Assembly: GCF_013618625.1 (NCBI RefSeq)
Contig: NZ_JABRWO010000018.1
Span: 1-64,000 of the forward strand
DNA from: Bremerella alba
Lineage (GTDB): Bacteria > Planctomycetota > Planctomycetia > Pirellulales > Pirellulaceae
Length of the DNA stretch: 64,000 nt
Direction: 5' to 3'
Part shown: positions 39,171 through 47,284 of the stretch, piece by piece
How positions within the stretch are numbered: position 1 is the stretch's first letter
Layout: every line of letters begins with the position of its first letter
The notes under the pieces: generated by a model
Told to the model about the DNA's origin: nothing
The model's input: only the letters and a program-made list of their open reading frames with translations
Databases searched by the model: none
Position numbers and translations under genes: made by a program

Positions 39171-39746
39171 TTAGGGACAACATCCGCAACGACAGATGAA
39201 ATGGCGATTGAGGAGATGCCCACCAACAATCAGTAGCCCTCCGAGAGGAGTCCACAGCCCGGCGTATGCCGTTAGAAAGCCTCCGAACGAAGCGGCACTG
39301 ACCGTCATGATGAGGTCGTTAGACTCCTCTTCCGATGTCACCTCACTGCTGCAACAGCCATCGGTGCAACAATCGACCGCAGGTTCGGTCGACTCCACGA
39401 AATTTGAGCCGTTGACAGGTGCTTCGCAAACTTCGCAGCATTCGCCTGAGAGTCCGTAAGCTGCACTCGTGATAATAGCGAGACCGCAAACCGCAAGTGT
39501 GCCTGGCAGCCATCGACGGTGTTTCCGCCAGCCAGGGATGAAAGCAGCGACTGCGATCAAAATGCAGACGCCGGCCATCCACTTATGAAACGATTCGTCG
39601 GCCAGAAAGCTCAGCCCAAGCATCGGCAAAAAGCCAATAATAAAGGGCATTGCGGCACAGTGAATTGCGCAGGCAATTGATGCCACGATGCCCAAAAAGT
39701 CCCGCCAACTCGATTCAGGAGGTCTTGCCGTTAAATCTGAGTCCAT
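39171..39746 (-). CDS. MerC-domain membrane protein
   Basis: 191 residues with four likely membrane helices. The first carries the MerC-type CAIHC metal motif (SIACAIHCAAMPF). A Cys-rich loop (GECCEVCEAP, then DCCTDGCC) and a terminal CRCGCC cluster are extra metal-binding candidates. MerC proteins import mercury; many MerC-domain relatives, including planctomycete ones, are instead linked to zinc under a Zur-type regulator. A TGCAA-N5-TTGCA dyad lies about 55 bases upstream. Confidence 0.82.
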   Translation of the reverse strand: MDSDLTARPPESSWRDFLGIVASIACAIHCAAMPFIIGFLPMLGLSFLADESFHKWMAGVCILIAVAAFIPGWRKHRRWLPGTLAVCGLAIITSAAYGLSGECCEVCEAPVNGSNFVESTEPAVDCCTDGCCSSEVTSEEESNDLIMTVSAASFGGFLTAYAGLWTPLGGLLIVGGHLLNRHFICRCGCCP

Positions 39747-39800
39747 TTTACAACACCCTAGTATCTGCGATGCATTACGAGGATGCGATTGTTGTGTAAA

Positions 39801-39815
39801 TGCAACGAAATTGCA
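39801..39815. promoter_or_regulatory. TGCAA-N5-TTGCA dyad, candidate metal-regulator site
   Basis: An inverted repeat with exact 5-base arms, 55 bases upstream of the MerC-domain gene and in an AT-rich context suited to a promoter. Spacing and symmetry resemble Fur/Zur-family operators. No regulator gene is nearby, so the reader is unknown. Confidence 0.35.
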
Positions 39816-40376
39816 AGTGATATGTTTTGGCGGAATGTTATTTTGACAGGGCGATCGATAATACTCTCGCCTAGAAAGGATGTTTAGTGAATTTTCTGGT
39901 TCTCACTCGGAGTGGGGGGGGATTTGTGACACCGAAAAGAATTCTCGGAGCGCAGGCGGCGGATTTATGAAATCGACTGATTGGATTTAATCCCAGTTCT
40001 TCACGCTTCACAAAGCTTCGAAATAGCTTGAGGGGAACATCGGCTTCATTCACAAACGCTTTCACAGATTCCGCCATAACTTCATGGGTCAGTGCTCGGC
40101 AGCCAGCGTATCCGAGGGGAAGATCAAAGATTGGGTCGGCCACCAGGATGGAGAGATTGTCGCCCTTTATCGACATCAGTTCGACGATGCCAACTAGGCA
40201 CGCATGGCTCGATCCAATTCACTTCGGCACGACGGAGGCTCGGTAGACTGCCTACCGGGCGTACTGCTGATCGTGTTGTTTTGAGAGGTATTTCGCTCTG
40301 AATAAAGTCAGCTTGTGAGACTTCCGTCTCCCTTGATGACCGTTGTTGTACCAATCTTGTCCCAATCGACTGGGAC
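39816..40376. other. Gene-poor flank of the tRNA gene
   Basis: About 560 bases with no confident gene. A 101-codon open frame on the minus strand (39871-40176) lacks a Shine-Dalgarno and matches nothing I know. TTGTCCCA/TGGGACAA (40357-40378) forms a small hairpin beside the tRNA terminator. No attachment-site repeat of the tRNA 3' end was found. Confidence 0.35.
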
Positions 40377-40433
40377 AAAAAATAAGGCTCGCCGTAAAGC
40401 CTTCTAGCTGAAGACCTTGCGGCGAGCCTTATT
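40377..40433 (-). terminator. Terminator of tRNA-Ser
   Basis: AATAAGGCTCGCCG (40381-40394) and CGGCGAGCCTTATT (40420-40433) are exact complements, a 14-bp stem with a 25-base loop. Read leftward it ends in a T-rich run. It starts 8 bases after the tRNA 3' end. Confidence 0.8.
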
Positions 40434-40440
40434 CCGAAAG

Positions 40441-40530
40441 CGGAGAGAACGGGATTCGAACCCGTGGAACAGTTTTACACCGTTCACCGGTTTAGCAAAC
40501 CGGCGCATTCGACCACTCTGCCATCTCTCC
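40441..40530 (-). tRNA. tRNA-Ser (GCT anticodon)
   Basis: A 90-base class II tRNA with a long variable arm. The acceptor stem GGAGAGA pairs with TCTCTCC and the discriminator is G, as usual for serine. The anticodon stem is CCGGT/ACCGG with loop TTGCTAA, giving anticodon GCT (plus-strand AGC at 40494-40496). The T-arm GGTTCGAATCC is canonical. It reads AGC/AGT codons. CCA is not encoded. Confidence 0.96.
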
Positions 40531-40754
40531 TGTGGAAAGCGAAAGTCTACACCCTTTTCCTCGGGGCCTCAACGGGACCTCCTTCGCTTTTTGCTAATAT
40601 GGCCTATGGTTACGCTGAAATAGGTGGTGCAAAATGACCCGCAAGGCGGTCTAGCCGCCAAATTTGGAATAACCATGACCCCATTTACTCGGAATGTGCC
40701 ACTTGCCACCCATCGTTGGTAGGTATTTTCTGACGGATTCATAGGGATAACTGC

Positions 40755-42323
40755 ATGATATTACGCCTAGGGACAGCCGCAATATTGTTGGGGTTCGCTG
40801 GTTTTCAAATGAGCCTGGCTGGTGAACTTTCGCTTTCTGCGGCGATGGATACCATCCAGAAGGAAGACGTGAAGCGGCATGTCGATATCTTGGCCGACGA
40901 TAGCTTTGAAGGTCGCGAAGCCGGGAGCCGGGGAGGGCGTGCGGCTGGGAATTATCTTCAGGGGCTGTTCTCGAAGTATGGCCTGAAGCCTGCCGGCGAT
41001 GGTGGCTCGTTCTTTCAACTGTTCCACGGTGGATCGCGAAATATTTTGGGGATCTTGCCAGGCGAACAAGGGGCAGACTCCGGCGATGTCATTGTCGTGG
41101 GTGCCCACTACGATCACGTGGGTTACGGCAACCGATCCAATAGCTTTGGCCCGTTTGGCTATGTGCACAATGGAGCAGACGACAACGCCAGCGGCACTGC
41201 AGCGCTCTTGGAAGTCGTTCAGGCCCTGACCGAGATGAAGGCTACGCCCAAGCGATCGATCTTATTCGTCTTGTGGGACGGTGAAGAGAAGGGGCTCTTG
41301 GGGTCGAAATACTGGGTCGAGCACCCGACCGTGGCATGGGATCGGATTCGCCTATATCTCAACCTAGACATGGTGGGCCGGCTGCGACCTCAAGGCGTCG
41401 AGGTTTACGGAACGCGGACGCTTCCAGGCGTTCGCCAAGTAATCTCGAGAGCCAATATGGCGAGCGATTTGAAACTCGACTTTCGTTGGGAAATGACCGA
41501 CAACAGCGATCACTACACGTTCTATTCGCGATCGATTCCCACACTGATGTATCACACCGGGCTGCATGGTGAATATCACCGTCCGCAGGATGATGCGCAC
41601 TTAATCAATCACGACGGTATCCAGGCCGTGGCCCGGCTGACGGCGGAAACGGTTTGGGCAGCAGCCAATCGCGATGTCTTCCCTTCGTTTCGTACGCGAT
41701 CTCGCTTGGAATCGGAATCAGATCGAAAACGATTCGAGGTCGCTCGGGCGGTCAATCGTTCGCGACTGGGTATTCGCTGGAATTCTGGTCAGCAACAGCC
41801 TGGGGCCGGGCTTCTGATTGCTTCGGCAACCTCAGACAGTCCGGCCAGCCGCGGCGGTGTTCAGTCTGGTGATCGGCTGGTCGAGTTTGCAGGTATCCCA
41901 TTTACAAGCGTGGAAAACTTCCTGGCTCAAGTTCAAGCCGCACCAGAGAATGTTGTTTTGAAGGTCGAGCGTGACGGTGAGCAAGAACCGTTATCACTTG
42001 AAGTGAAACTTAATTTGAATCCGGCACCGGTCGGAATCTCTTGGACCAACGATCCTGCTGAGCCAGGGGCAATTATGTTGACCAACGTGACCAACGGTTC
42101 CGTTGCCAGGCTGGCAGGGCTTCGGCCGTTAGATCGCGTTTACGAAGTGAACGGCAAAGCGATTGAAAGCAGCGGCCACTTCAAAGACCTGGTCACCCAG
42201 TATCAAGATCCGACCACGCTTTTGGTCGATCGCGAAGGACATATTCTGCAGATTGAGTTACCGCTAGATACCATCCGCCCCCTGCTTGAGCCGACCGACG
42301 ACGTCGAGGCGGTACAGCCCTAG
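40755..42323 (+). CDS. Secreted M28 aminopeptidase with two PDZ domains
   Basis: 522 residues with a signal peptide (AAILLGFAGFQMSLAG). The M28 zinc site is intact: His118 in GAHYDH, Asp142 in NGADDNASG, Glu177/178 in DGEEKG, Asp205 in NLDMVG, and the late HGEYH His. Two PDZ-like domains follow (about 345-425, SRGGVQSGDRLVEFAG; about 430-505, ARLAGLRPLDRVYEVNG). Probably a periplasmic or exported di-zinc aminopeptidase whose PDZ modules bind peptides or partners. AGGGATAA precedes the ATG. Confidence 0.9.
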   Translation: MILRLGTAAILLGFAGFQMSLAGELSLSAAMDTIQKEDVKRHVDILADDSFEGREAGSRGGRAAGNYLQGLFSKYGLKPAGDGGSFFQLFHGGSRNILGILPGEQGADSGDVIVVGAHYDHVGYGNRSNSFGPFGYVHNGADDNASGTAALLEVVQALTEMKATPKRSILFVLWDGEEKGLLGSKYWVEHPTVAWDRIRLYLNLDMVGRLRPQGVEVYGTRTLPGVRQVISRANMASDLKLDFRWEMTDNSDHYTFYSRSIPTLMYHTGLHGEYHRPQDDAHLINHDGIQAVARLTAETVWAAANRDVFPSFRTRSRLESESDRKRFEVARAVNRSRLGIRWNSGQQQPGAGLLIASATSDSPASRGGVQSGDRLVEFAGIPFTSVENFLAQVQAAPENVVLKVERDGEQEPLSLEVKLNLNPAPVGISWTNDPAEPGAIMLTNVTNGSVARLAGLRPLDRVYEVNGKAIESSGHFKDLVTQYQDPTTLLVDREGHILQIELPLDTIRPLLEPTDDVEAVQP

Positions 42324-42503
42324 CTCATCGCACGATCCCCAGCAATTCGGCCGGCAAATCTCATTTTTGTCAAATCTCGACACAAAGCGTAGCGATAAAC
42401 GCCAAGACGTTGAGCCGGTCAGGCAATATCTTTAATGACTGAGCATGCAGTTCGCAGGCTAGTCTTTGCGGTTTGTCGTTTAAGACGCGACCTCTTAGGC
42501 TCG

Positions 42504-42545
42504 ACTCTCGGTTGCGAGAGTTGGCGACTGTTTCACCATGTGAAA
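42504..42545 (+). other. Two hairpins upstream of a mini-ORF
   Basis: ACTCTCG-GTTG-CGAGAGT (42504-42521) and TTTCAC-CAT-GTGAAA (42531-42545) are short perfect stems. They are followed by AGGGATAAATTGCC and a 12-codon frame at 42570. The rest of 42324-42646 shows no gene. The arrangement could be a leader or small RNA, but stems this short occur by chance. Confidence 0.3.
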
Positions 42546-42569
42546 TCTAACAGCCAGGGATAAATTGCC

Positions 42570-42608
42570 ATGACCACGCAAGTCGTCGTCGAAATCTTCG
42601 ACGTTTAG
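42570..42608 (+). CDS. Possible 12-residue peptide (doubtful)
   Basis: ATG after AGGGATAAATTGCC encodes MTTQVVVEIFDV, then TAG. A good Shine-Dalgarno and the preceding hairpins make it worth recording as a leader-peptide candidate. No downstream plus-strand gene that it could control is present, since the next gene is leftward. Frames this short are common by chance. Confidence 0.15.
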   Translation: MTTQVVVEIFDV

Positions 42609-42646
42609 TCAAAGTGCTGGAAGAGTGACGTAGGACGGGGCGTACG

Positions 42647-43414
42647 CTACTTCCCGTCTTGCGTCATCTTCCTGTATTTAAGTGGCGAGAGGCCTGTAAT
42701 TCGTTTGAACTGTTTGCAGAACGATGGTTGATCGCTGAAGCCGCAATCCATCGCTACCGCGGCGATATTCTTTTCGCTATCGCGCAGCATCACAGCCGCC
42801 GCTTCTACCCTTTGCCGAATCAAATATTGCGAGGGGGTGATTTGAATCATGCTTCGCATCAGGCGTTCGAACTGGCTAACCGATAACCCCGATTCATCCG
42901 CCAATTGCTGAACACGAAGCGGCTTGTCGAATTCGGTTTGCATGCGACGAAGAGCGACTGAAAGCTTGTCGTAGCGATCGTCCTTTTCTGTCGGAGCATG
43001 CAGGTCGCGCGACATGCCAATGATCGCGATCACCTGCTGGGCCACGTTCTTGGCCAAAACCTTGCTGGTGATATACCACCCTAGCGATCCATCGGGATTG
43101 GTAATCATCTCTAGCTGGTCGTGCAAATTTTGCCCACGGGTCAGGAGTTGACGGTCTTGGTGTTGATAGCCGATCGCCAGGGCACGCGGGTAAATATCGA
43201 AGGCCGTCTTCCCAATTACCTCTTCCCGGCGAAGCTTGGGAACGCTTCGCAAAAATGCGCTATTTACGCTTAGATAGCGTCCTTCCAGATCCTTGATACA
43301 GAGGTTCACTTCGTCTAGCCGGGCAAATAAGTCCTCGACCAGTGCCAACGCAGGGGCCTGGGCAAAGAGGTGTTCAAGGTGATCAATCCATTCGTTTTTG
43401 TAATTATTCGGCAT
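42647..43414 (-). CDS. PAS-domain AraC-family regulator
   Basis: 255 residues from ATG 43414 (a TTG at 43441 is possible; neither has a strong Shine-Dalgarno). A PAS domain at about 25-140 (NLCIKDLEGRYLSVNSAFL, then GKTAFDIYP) precedes an AraC double HTH (VQQLADESGLSVSQFERLMRSMI and IAAVAMDCGFSDQPSFCKQFKRITGLSPLKYR). PAS in place of a cupin suggests sensing of a small ligand, redox state or light. No obvious target is adjacent on the same strand. Confidence 0.85.
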   Translation of the reverse strand: MPNNYKNEWIDHLEHLFAQAPALALVEDLFARLDEVNLCIKDLEGRYLSVNSAFLRSVPKLRREEVIGKTAFDIYPRALAIGYQHQDRQLLTRGQNLHDQLEMITNPDGSLGWYITSKVLAKNVAQQVIAIIGMSRDLHAPTEKDDRYDKLSVALRRMQTEFDKPLRVQQLADESGLSVSQFERLMRSMIQITPSQYLIRQRVEAAAVMLRDSEKNIAAVAMDCGFSDQPSFCKQFKRITGLSPLKYRKMTQDGK

Positions 43415-43752
43415 GCTGGCAGTGGATTTGGCCAAAGACAAAATCGGAAGGATAAATGAAAATAACGTCTGTTGTTGGGAAATTCATCCTGAAGCAACAC
43501 GCATCTCTCCATCATGCCACTCAGCGAGAATCCCCACCACCTTGGTGAGTTCATCCTACCTTCATTTACCGTAGCATGATTTGGTCCCGGCGGAAGTTCT
43601 CTAGGTTAGCTCGAATGCGTTCTGAGAATTCGGTGAAATGAGCCAAGTACGACTACCACGGATACGCCTTCTTCAGTTGCACGGGTAGGTTCGCTGACGC
43701 GGCAATTGGGGGCAAGACAGACTTAGGCTCCGACAAAGAATATTAGGGGATG
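43415..43752. other. Intergenic region, nothing recognised
   Basis: About 340 bases between the PAS-AraC gene start and the hairpin after the photolyase. No coding frame, repeat or clear promoter was seen. Confidence 0.35.
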
Positions 43753-43793
43753 AACCAGGGGGCTGACACCTCGTTGGCGTTAGCCTCCTGGTT
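43753..43793. terminator. Strong hairpin after the photolyase gene
   Basis: AACCAGGGGGCT (43753-43764) pairs with AGCCTCCTGGTT (43782-43793) through 12 positions with one G-T pair. It lies 27 bases after the photolyase stop (leftward). The U-tract is poor in that direction; TTTTC follows on the plus strand. Probably a transcript-end structure. Confidence 0.45.
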
Positions 43794-43819
43794 TTCTAAT
43801 CGCGTTAACATGGCGTTGG

Positions 43820-45370
43820 CTAGTTCTTAATGCCCCAGTCTTCGCGGAGCTTCTCTGCGTGCTGCCGTATATCAACAAGTTCCCCTGAGTTTCTCTTTCG
43901 CTCGACATGCTTCATTTGCAACTTCATGCGTGCGTTGTTTTGAAGCTCATCAAAATGTCGATCGAGAAAATCCCAATAGAAGGTCGTGATCGGACATGCC
44001 TCTGCTCCCACGGCCTTCTTGTGGTTGTAGACGCAGCCTTGGCAAAAGTTGCTCATCTTGTTGACGTAATTGCCGGTCGAACAGTATGGCTTCGTGCCCA
44101 CCACGCCCCCATCGCCGTGCTGGCTCATACCAAGGGTATTGGGAAGCGACACCCAGTCCACCGCGTCTAGATACATGGCCATATGCCACTCATGAAACCG
44201 ATAGGGATGCACACCCATCGTCAGGGCAAAGTTGCCCAGGACCATCAGGCGTTGGATATGATGCACATAGCCGAATTTCAAAAGATGAGACAGCGACTGC
44301 CGGACGCACTGCATCTCGGTCTCGCCATCCCAGAAAAACGACGGCAACGCTGCTTGATGATCGAAGTGATTCATCTCGGCATATTCCGGCATCCTGGTCC
44401 AATACACGCCGCGAATAAACTCGCGCCAGCCCACGATTTGCCGCACAAAGCCTTCCACGCTGGCCATCGGAGCCGCCTCCTCTTGGTAAGCTCCGATGGC
44501 GGCCTGAACGCATTCCCGAGGATTTAACAGCTTGAGGTTCAAGCTAGTTGAAAGCCGAGAATGGTGCAGAAATGGCTCGTCTGTCCACATCGCATCTTCG
44601 TACTTACCAAAGTCCGGGAGATGATACTTGATAAAATCCGATAGCATCCGCCGGGCCTGACTGGGGGTCACCGGTAAGTTGAACGCGTCGACCTCGCCTG
44701 GGTGATCGGCGAATCTGTCTTGGACTAGGCGAATCACTTCCGTGGTCGTCTCATCATGCGAGAACGATGTCGGACGACCGATGTTGCCAGGTCCTTCTTT
44801 GTCAAACGATTCGCGGTTGTCATGGTCATAGTTCCAAGTACCTCCCACCGGCTTTTCGCCGCGCATGAGGATCTCGTGTTTCTTACGCATCTGGCGATAG
44901 AACGTTTCCATCAGCAGCGATTTACGGCCTTGGGCGAACTTCTGGAACTCGTTCACGGTGCAATAGAAGTGAACGTCTGGCAGGAAATCAATCGGGACGT
45001 CATACTCCGCGGCGGTTTCTTCTAGCAACTGCTTCACGCGGTAATCGCCTGGCAGCACCACGCGAATCGCTTCCGGTTTCTCCTCTTTAATCGTTTGCGA
45101 AAGAAGCTCACCGAAGGTCTTGCCTGAATCCTTACGCTTGTCGGCATATAGCTGATGGTACTGAAGCCGCCGGCCGGCATCGTTCAGTTCATCCCGAAAG
45201 TGACGCATGGCGGAAAGGAACAAGACGATCCGCTGCTTGTGGCTGGGGACGTAGGTAATCTCGTGGTCTGTCTCGGCCATCCAGAGTAGATCCTGTTGGG
45301 GATCATAGCTGTCGAAAATGGCCGATTCCCGATCCAACTGATCGCCCAAGATTAGCAGCAGATGTCGCAT
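43820..45370 (-). CDS. Fe-S bacterial cryptochrome/(6-4) photolyase (PhrB-like)
   Basis: 516 residues, the usual length of the FeS-BCP group (cryptochrome/photolyase-related, COG3046). Four cysteines, C355, C443, C446 and C459, have spacing x87-x2-x12, the same as the four [4Fe-4S] ligands of Agrobacterium PhrB as I recall them. [19 protein letters not shown] is a family block near the FAD site. These enzymes repair (6-4) pyrimidine photoproducts with light, using FAD, a lumazine-type antenna and the cluster. Divergent from an OGFr-domain gene. Confidence 0.9.
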   Translation of the reverse strand: MRHLLLILGDQLDRESAIFDSYDPQQDLLWMAETDHEITYVPSHKQRIVLFLSAMRHFRDELNDAGRRLQYHQLYADKRKDSGKTFGELLSQTIKEEKPEAIRVVLPGDYRVKQLLEETAAEYDVPIDFLPDVHFYCTVNEFQKFAQGRKSLLMETFYRQMRKKHEILMRGEKPVGGTWNYDHDNRESFDKEGPGNIGRPTSFSHDETTTEVIRLVQDRFADHPGEVDAFNLPVTPSQARRMLSDFIKYHLPDFGKYEDAMWTDEPFLHHSRLSTSLNLKLLNPRECVQAAIGAYQEEAAPMASVEGFVRQIVGWREFIRGVYWTRMPEYAEMNHFDHQAALPSFFWDGETEMQCVRQSLSHLLKFGYVHHIQRLMVLGNFALTMGVHPYRFHEWHMAMYLDAVDWVSLPNTLGMSQHGDGGVVGTKPYCSTGNYVNKMSNFCQGCVYNHKKAVGAEACPITTFYWDFLDRHFDELQNNARMKLQMKHVERKRNSGELVDIRQHAEKLREDWGIKN

Positions 45371-45462
45371 AAGAGGTTCCTAGGTGTCTTGTGTCCAGCG
45401 GTGCAAACCGCAAGCAGTAGCGGTAAAGTAACGCGTGAACCCATTTTACTCGCCAACGCAGC

Positions 45463-45496
45463 GGCGATTGCCTATTCTTATTCATAGACAATCGCC
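45463..45496. promoter_or_regulatory. Long imperfect inverted repeat in the photolyase/OGFr divergent region
   Basis: GGCGATTG-C-CTAT (45463-45475) mirrors ATAG-A-CAATCGCC (45484-45496) around TCTTATTC: 12 of 13 pairs. It ends just before the OGFr gene's Shine-Dalgarno (AGGAGA at 45505). It could be an operator for both genes or a 5' leader hairpin affecting OGFr-gene translation. Confidence 0.45.
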
Positions 45497-45516
45497 TCAC
45501 TTACAGGAGAGTCAAC

Positions 45517-46044
45517 ATGACTTCGCGCGTTGTCGATTTCTATTGCCATGATGGGACCGACCCCTACGGTCGATCGGTTCTCGATATGATGGCCCTGACC
45601 GACCGCGAGTTAGAATCGCAGCACGACATCATTCAATGGATGTTTCCCCTGCATGAAACGTCTAGCGTCAATCCCGATTGTCCGCTGGTCGACGAGCATT
45701 CCAGGCACGTTTTGCAGGAGAATATCGATGCCCGTCAGCGGATGCACGAAATGATCACGAGGTTTGCGCGGTTCCTCGGCTTCGAGTTGAACGATGAGGG
45801 ACAGTTCATTTCCGAGCTTGGTTTGGCGAGCAATCGCGAGAACTGGCACTCCCCCATGAACCACAATCAGTTGCGAATTACCCGCGTTATTCGCAGCATG
45901 CGATTGTTTGGGTTTCAGCGTGAGGCCGAAGCATTGTTCGAGGCCGTCACCCACTCGGCTGTCCAGTCGCAGTGCGTCACCGAACGTACGTTGGCCTATT
46001 GGAAACAGGCCCTAGAGGGCCCTCTGTTCGAGACGCTGCGTTAA
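45517..46044 (+). CDS. OGFr-domain (opioid growth factor receptor-like) protein
   Basis: 175 residues. The DRELESQHDIIQWMFPLHETSSVNPDCP block is close to the conserved core of the OGFr domain (PF04664), first known from the animal receptor, and NHNQLRITRVIRSMRLFG follows in family order. Bacterial members are uncharacterised. It is divergent from the photolyase gene, with a shared 146-base promoter region, so a DNA-repair or light-response role is a hypothesis from context. ATG with AGGAGA upstream. Its end overlaps the apbE end by 4 bases (convergent). Confidence 0.82.
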   Translation: MTSRVVDFYCHDGTDPYGRSVLDMMALTDRELESQHDIIQWMFPLHETSSVNPDCPLVDEHSRHVLQENIDARQRMHEMITRFARFLGFELNDEGQFISELGLASNRENWHSPMNHNQLRITRVIRSMRLFGFQREAEALFEAVTHSAVQSQCVTERTLAYWKQALEGPLFETLR

Positions 46045-47096
46045 TTGTCGGCTGATTGCTTCTGACTGTGTTCGCTCAGCCAACTTCCCAGGTTCGTGCT
46101 GGCCCAGCTGATCGGCTTTTCGTCGACAAGCACTTCTATCCAGGCCGCAATGCCTGGTTGCTGCTTTAAGACGTTGGGAGTCTCTTGGGGACCGAGTACG
46201 CTGATCGCCGAGGCCCAGGCGTCCGCCTCGGTGGCACTCTTGGCGAAGACCGTAACCGTTGCGCGATGCTCGACTCCGTAACCGGTCCGTGGATCTAGGA
46301 TATGCGAATAGCGTTTCCCATCGTGTTCGAGGAACTGAAACGCGTCGCCTGAGGTGGCGACCGCACACTGCGAAATGTAGGCAATCATGATCGGCGGCTG
46401 TTTCGGATCGAGTCCGGCAAGCCCCACCCGCCATCCTGCCTCACCACGCGGAGCACCGGTTACGGCGACGTCGCCGCCTGCATCGACTAGCGCTCGCGGA
46501 ATGTCATGCGAAGTTAAGATCTCAAGGGCCGCATCAATGGCATATCCTTTCGCAATGCCTCCGAGGTCGATTCGCATGTTGCTGACGGCCAGGCTCACTG
46601 CTTGGGCATTTTCGTCCAACGTAAGATGCTGCGCCCCCACGGACCCTTGCATGGCTTCGATACGCTCGGAGTCCAACTGTCCACGGCGGCGGAACCTTCG
46701 CCACTCCTTGGTCAGTGGGCCGACGGTGATATCGAACGCCCCGTTAGAGGCTCGATTCACCTTCTGAGCTTCGGCCAGAACGTTCCACAGGTCGTCACTT
46801 ACAAGAATAGGTGTCTCTGTCGGAGATTTCGCGGAAAGCTGCAGGACCTCGGAATCACTCCGATAATCGCTACAGATCTGTTCGATCTCTCGGATGCGAG
46901 CAAACGCTTCGTCGGTGGCTTTGCGGAAATGCCCGGCGTCATCGCAGTCGGCCACTATGCGGACGATTGTCCCCATGTGAGGCTGGCTGACCGTAAGAAG
47001 GGAATTCTCGCCCGCGCACAAGCGGTAGTTGGACATGCTGAGAGCGAGCATTAACGCCCCCCAAAATACAGTCCCCTTTGAGAATGATAGCGTCAC
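46041..47096 (-). CDS. apbE: FAD:protein FMN transferase
   Basis: 351 residues from a GTG at 47096 (GGAG five bases upstream), which opens a signal peptide; the frame is open to 47282 but that would run into the next gene's start. ApbE features: MGTIVRIV early, DLGGIAKGYAID, DAGGDVAVTG and the ATSGDAFQF...HILDPRTGY block with Mg/FAD-binding residues. It attaches FMN covalently to flavoproteins such as NqrB/C or RnfG at the periplasmic face. No such target is in the window. Confidence 0.88.
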   Translation of the reverse strand: MTLSFSKGTVFWGALMLALSMSNYRLCAGENSLLTVSQPHMGTIVRIVADCDDAGHFRKATDEAFARIREIEQICSDYRSDSEVLQLSAKSPTETPILVSDDLWNVLAEAQKVNRASNGAFDITVGPLTKEWRRFRRRGQLDSERIEAMQGSVGAQHLTLDENAQAVSLAVSNMRIDLGGIAKGYAIDAALEILTSHDIPRALVDAGGDVAVTGAPRGEAGWRVGLAGLDPKQPPIMIAYISQCAVATSGDAFQFLEHDGKRYSHILDPRTGYGVEHRATVTVFAKSATEADAWASAISVLGPQETPNVLKQQPGIAAWIEVLVDEKPISWASTNLGSWLSEHSQKQSADN

Positions 47097-47284
47097 TTTC
47101 GCTCCGACAGATCGAGTGCGGCGGTGGGAAATTAATTCACGCAAGCCCTTATCTCGCCTACAAATAATTGAATCGTTTAAGAGAATCCAGTATGCTTTTA
47201 GCTTAACCTCATAGTACGACGCACGTCTAAATTTTCCCACCTCGCCATCACTTAATATCCACGCGAAACGGAGAGTCTCCATCT

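Noticed and set aside
39871-40176. 101-codon frame on the minus strand next to tRNA-Ser, considered as an integrase remnant
   Set aside because: No integrase catalytic residues, no Shine-Dalgarno and no repeat of the tRNA 3' end to mark an attachment site.
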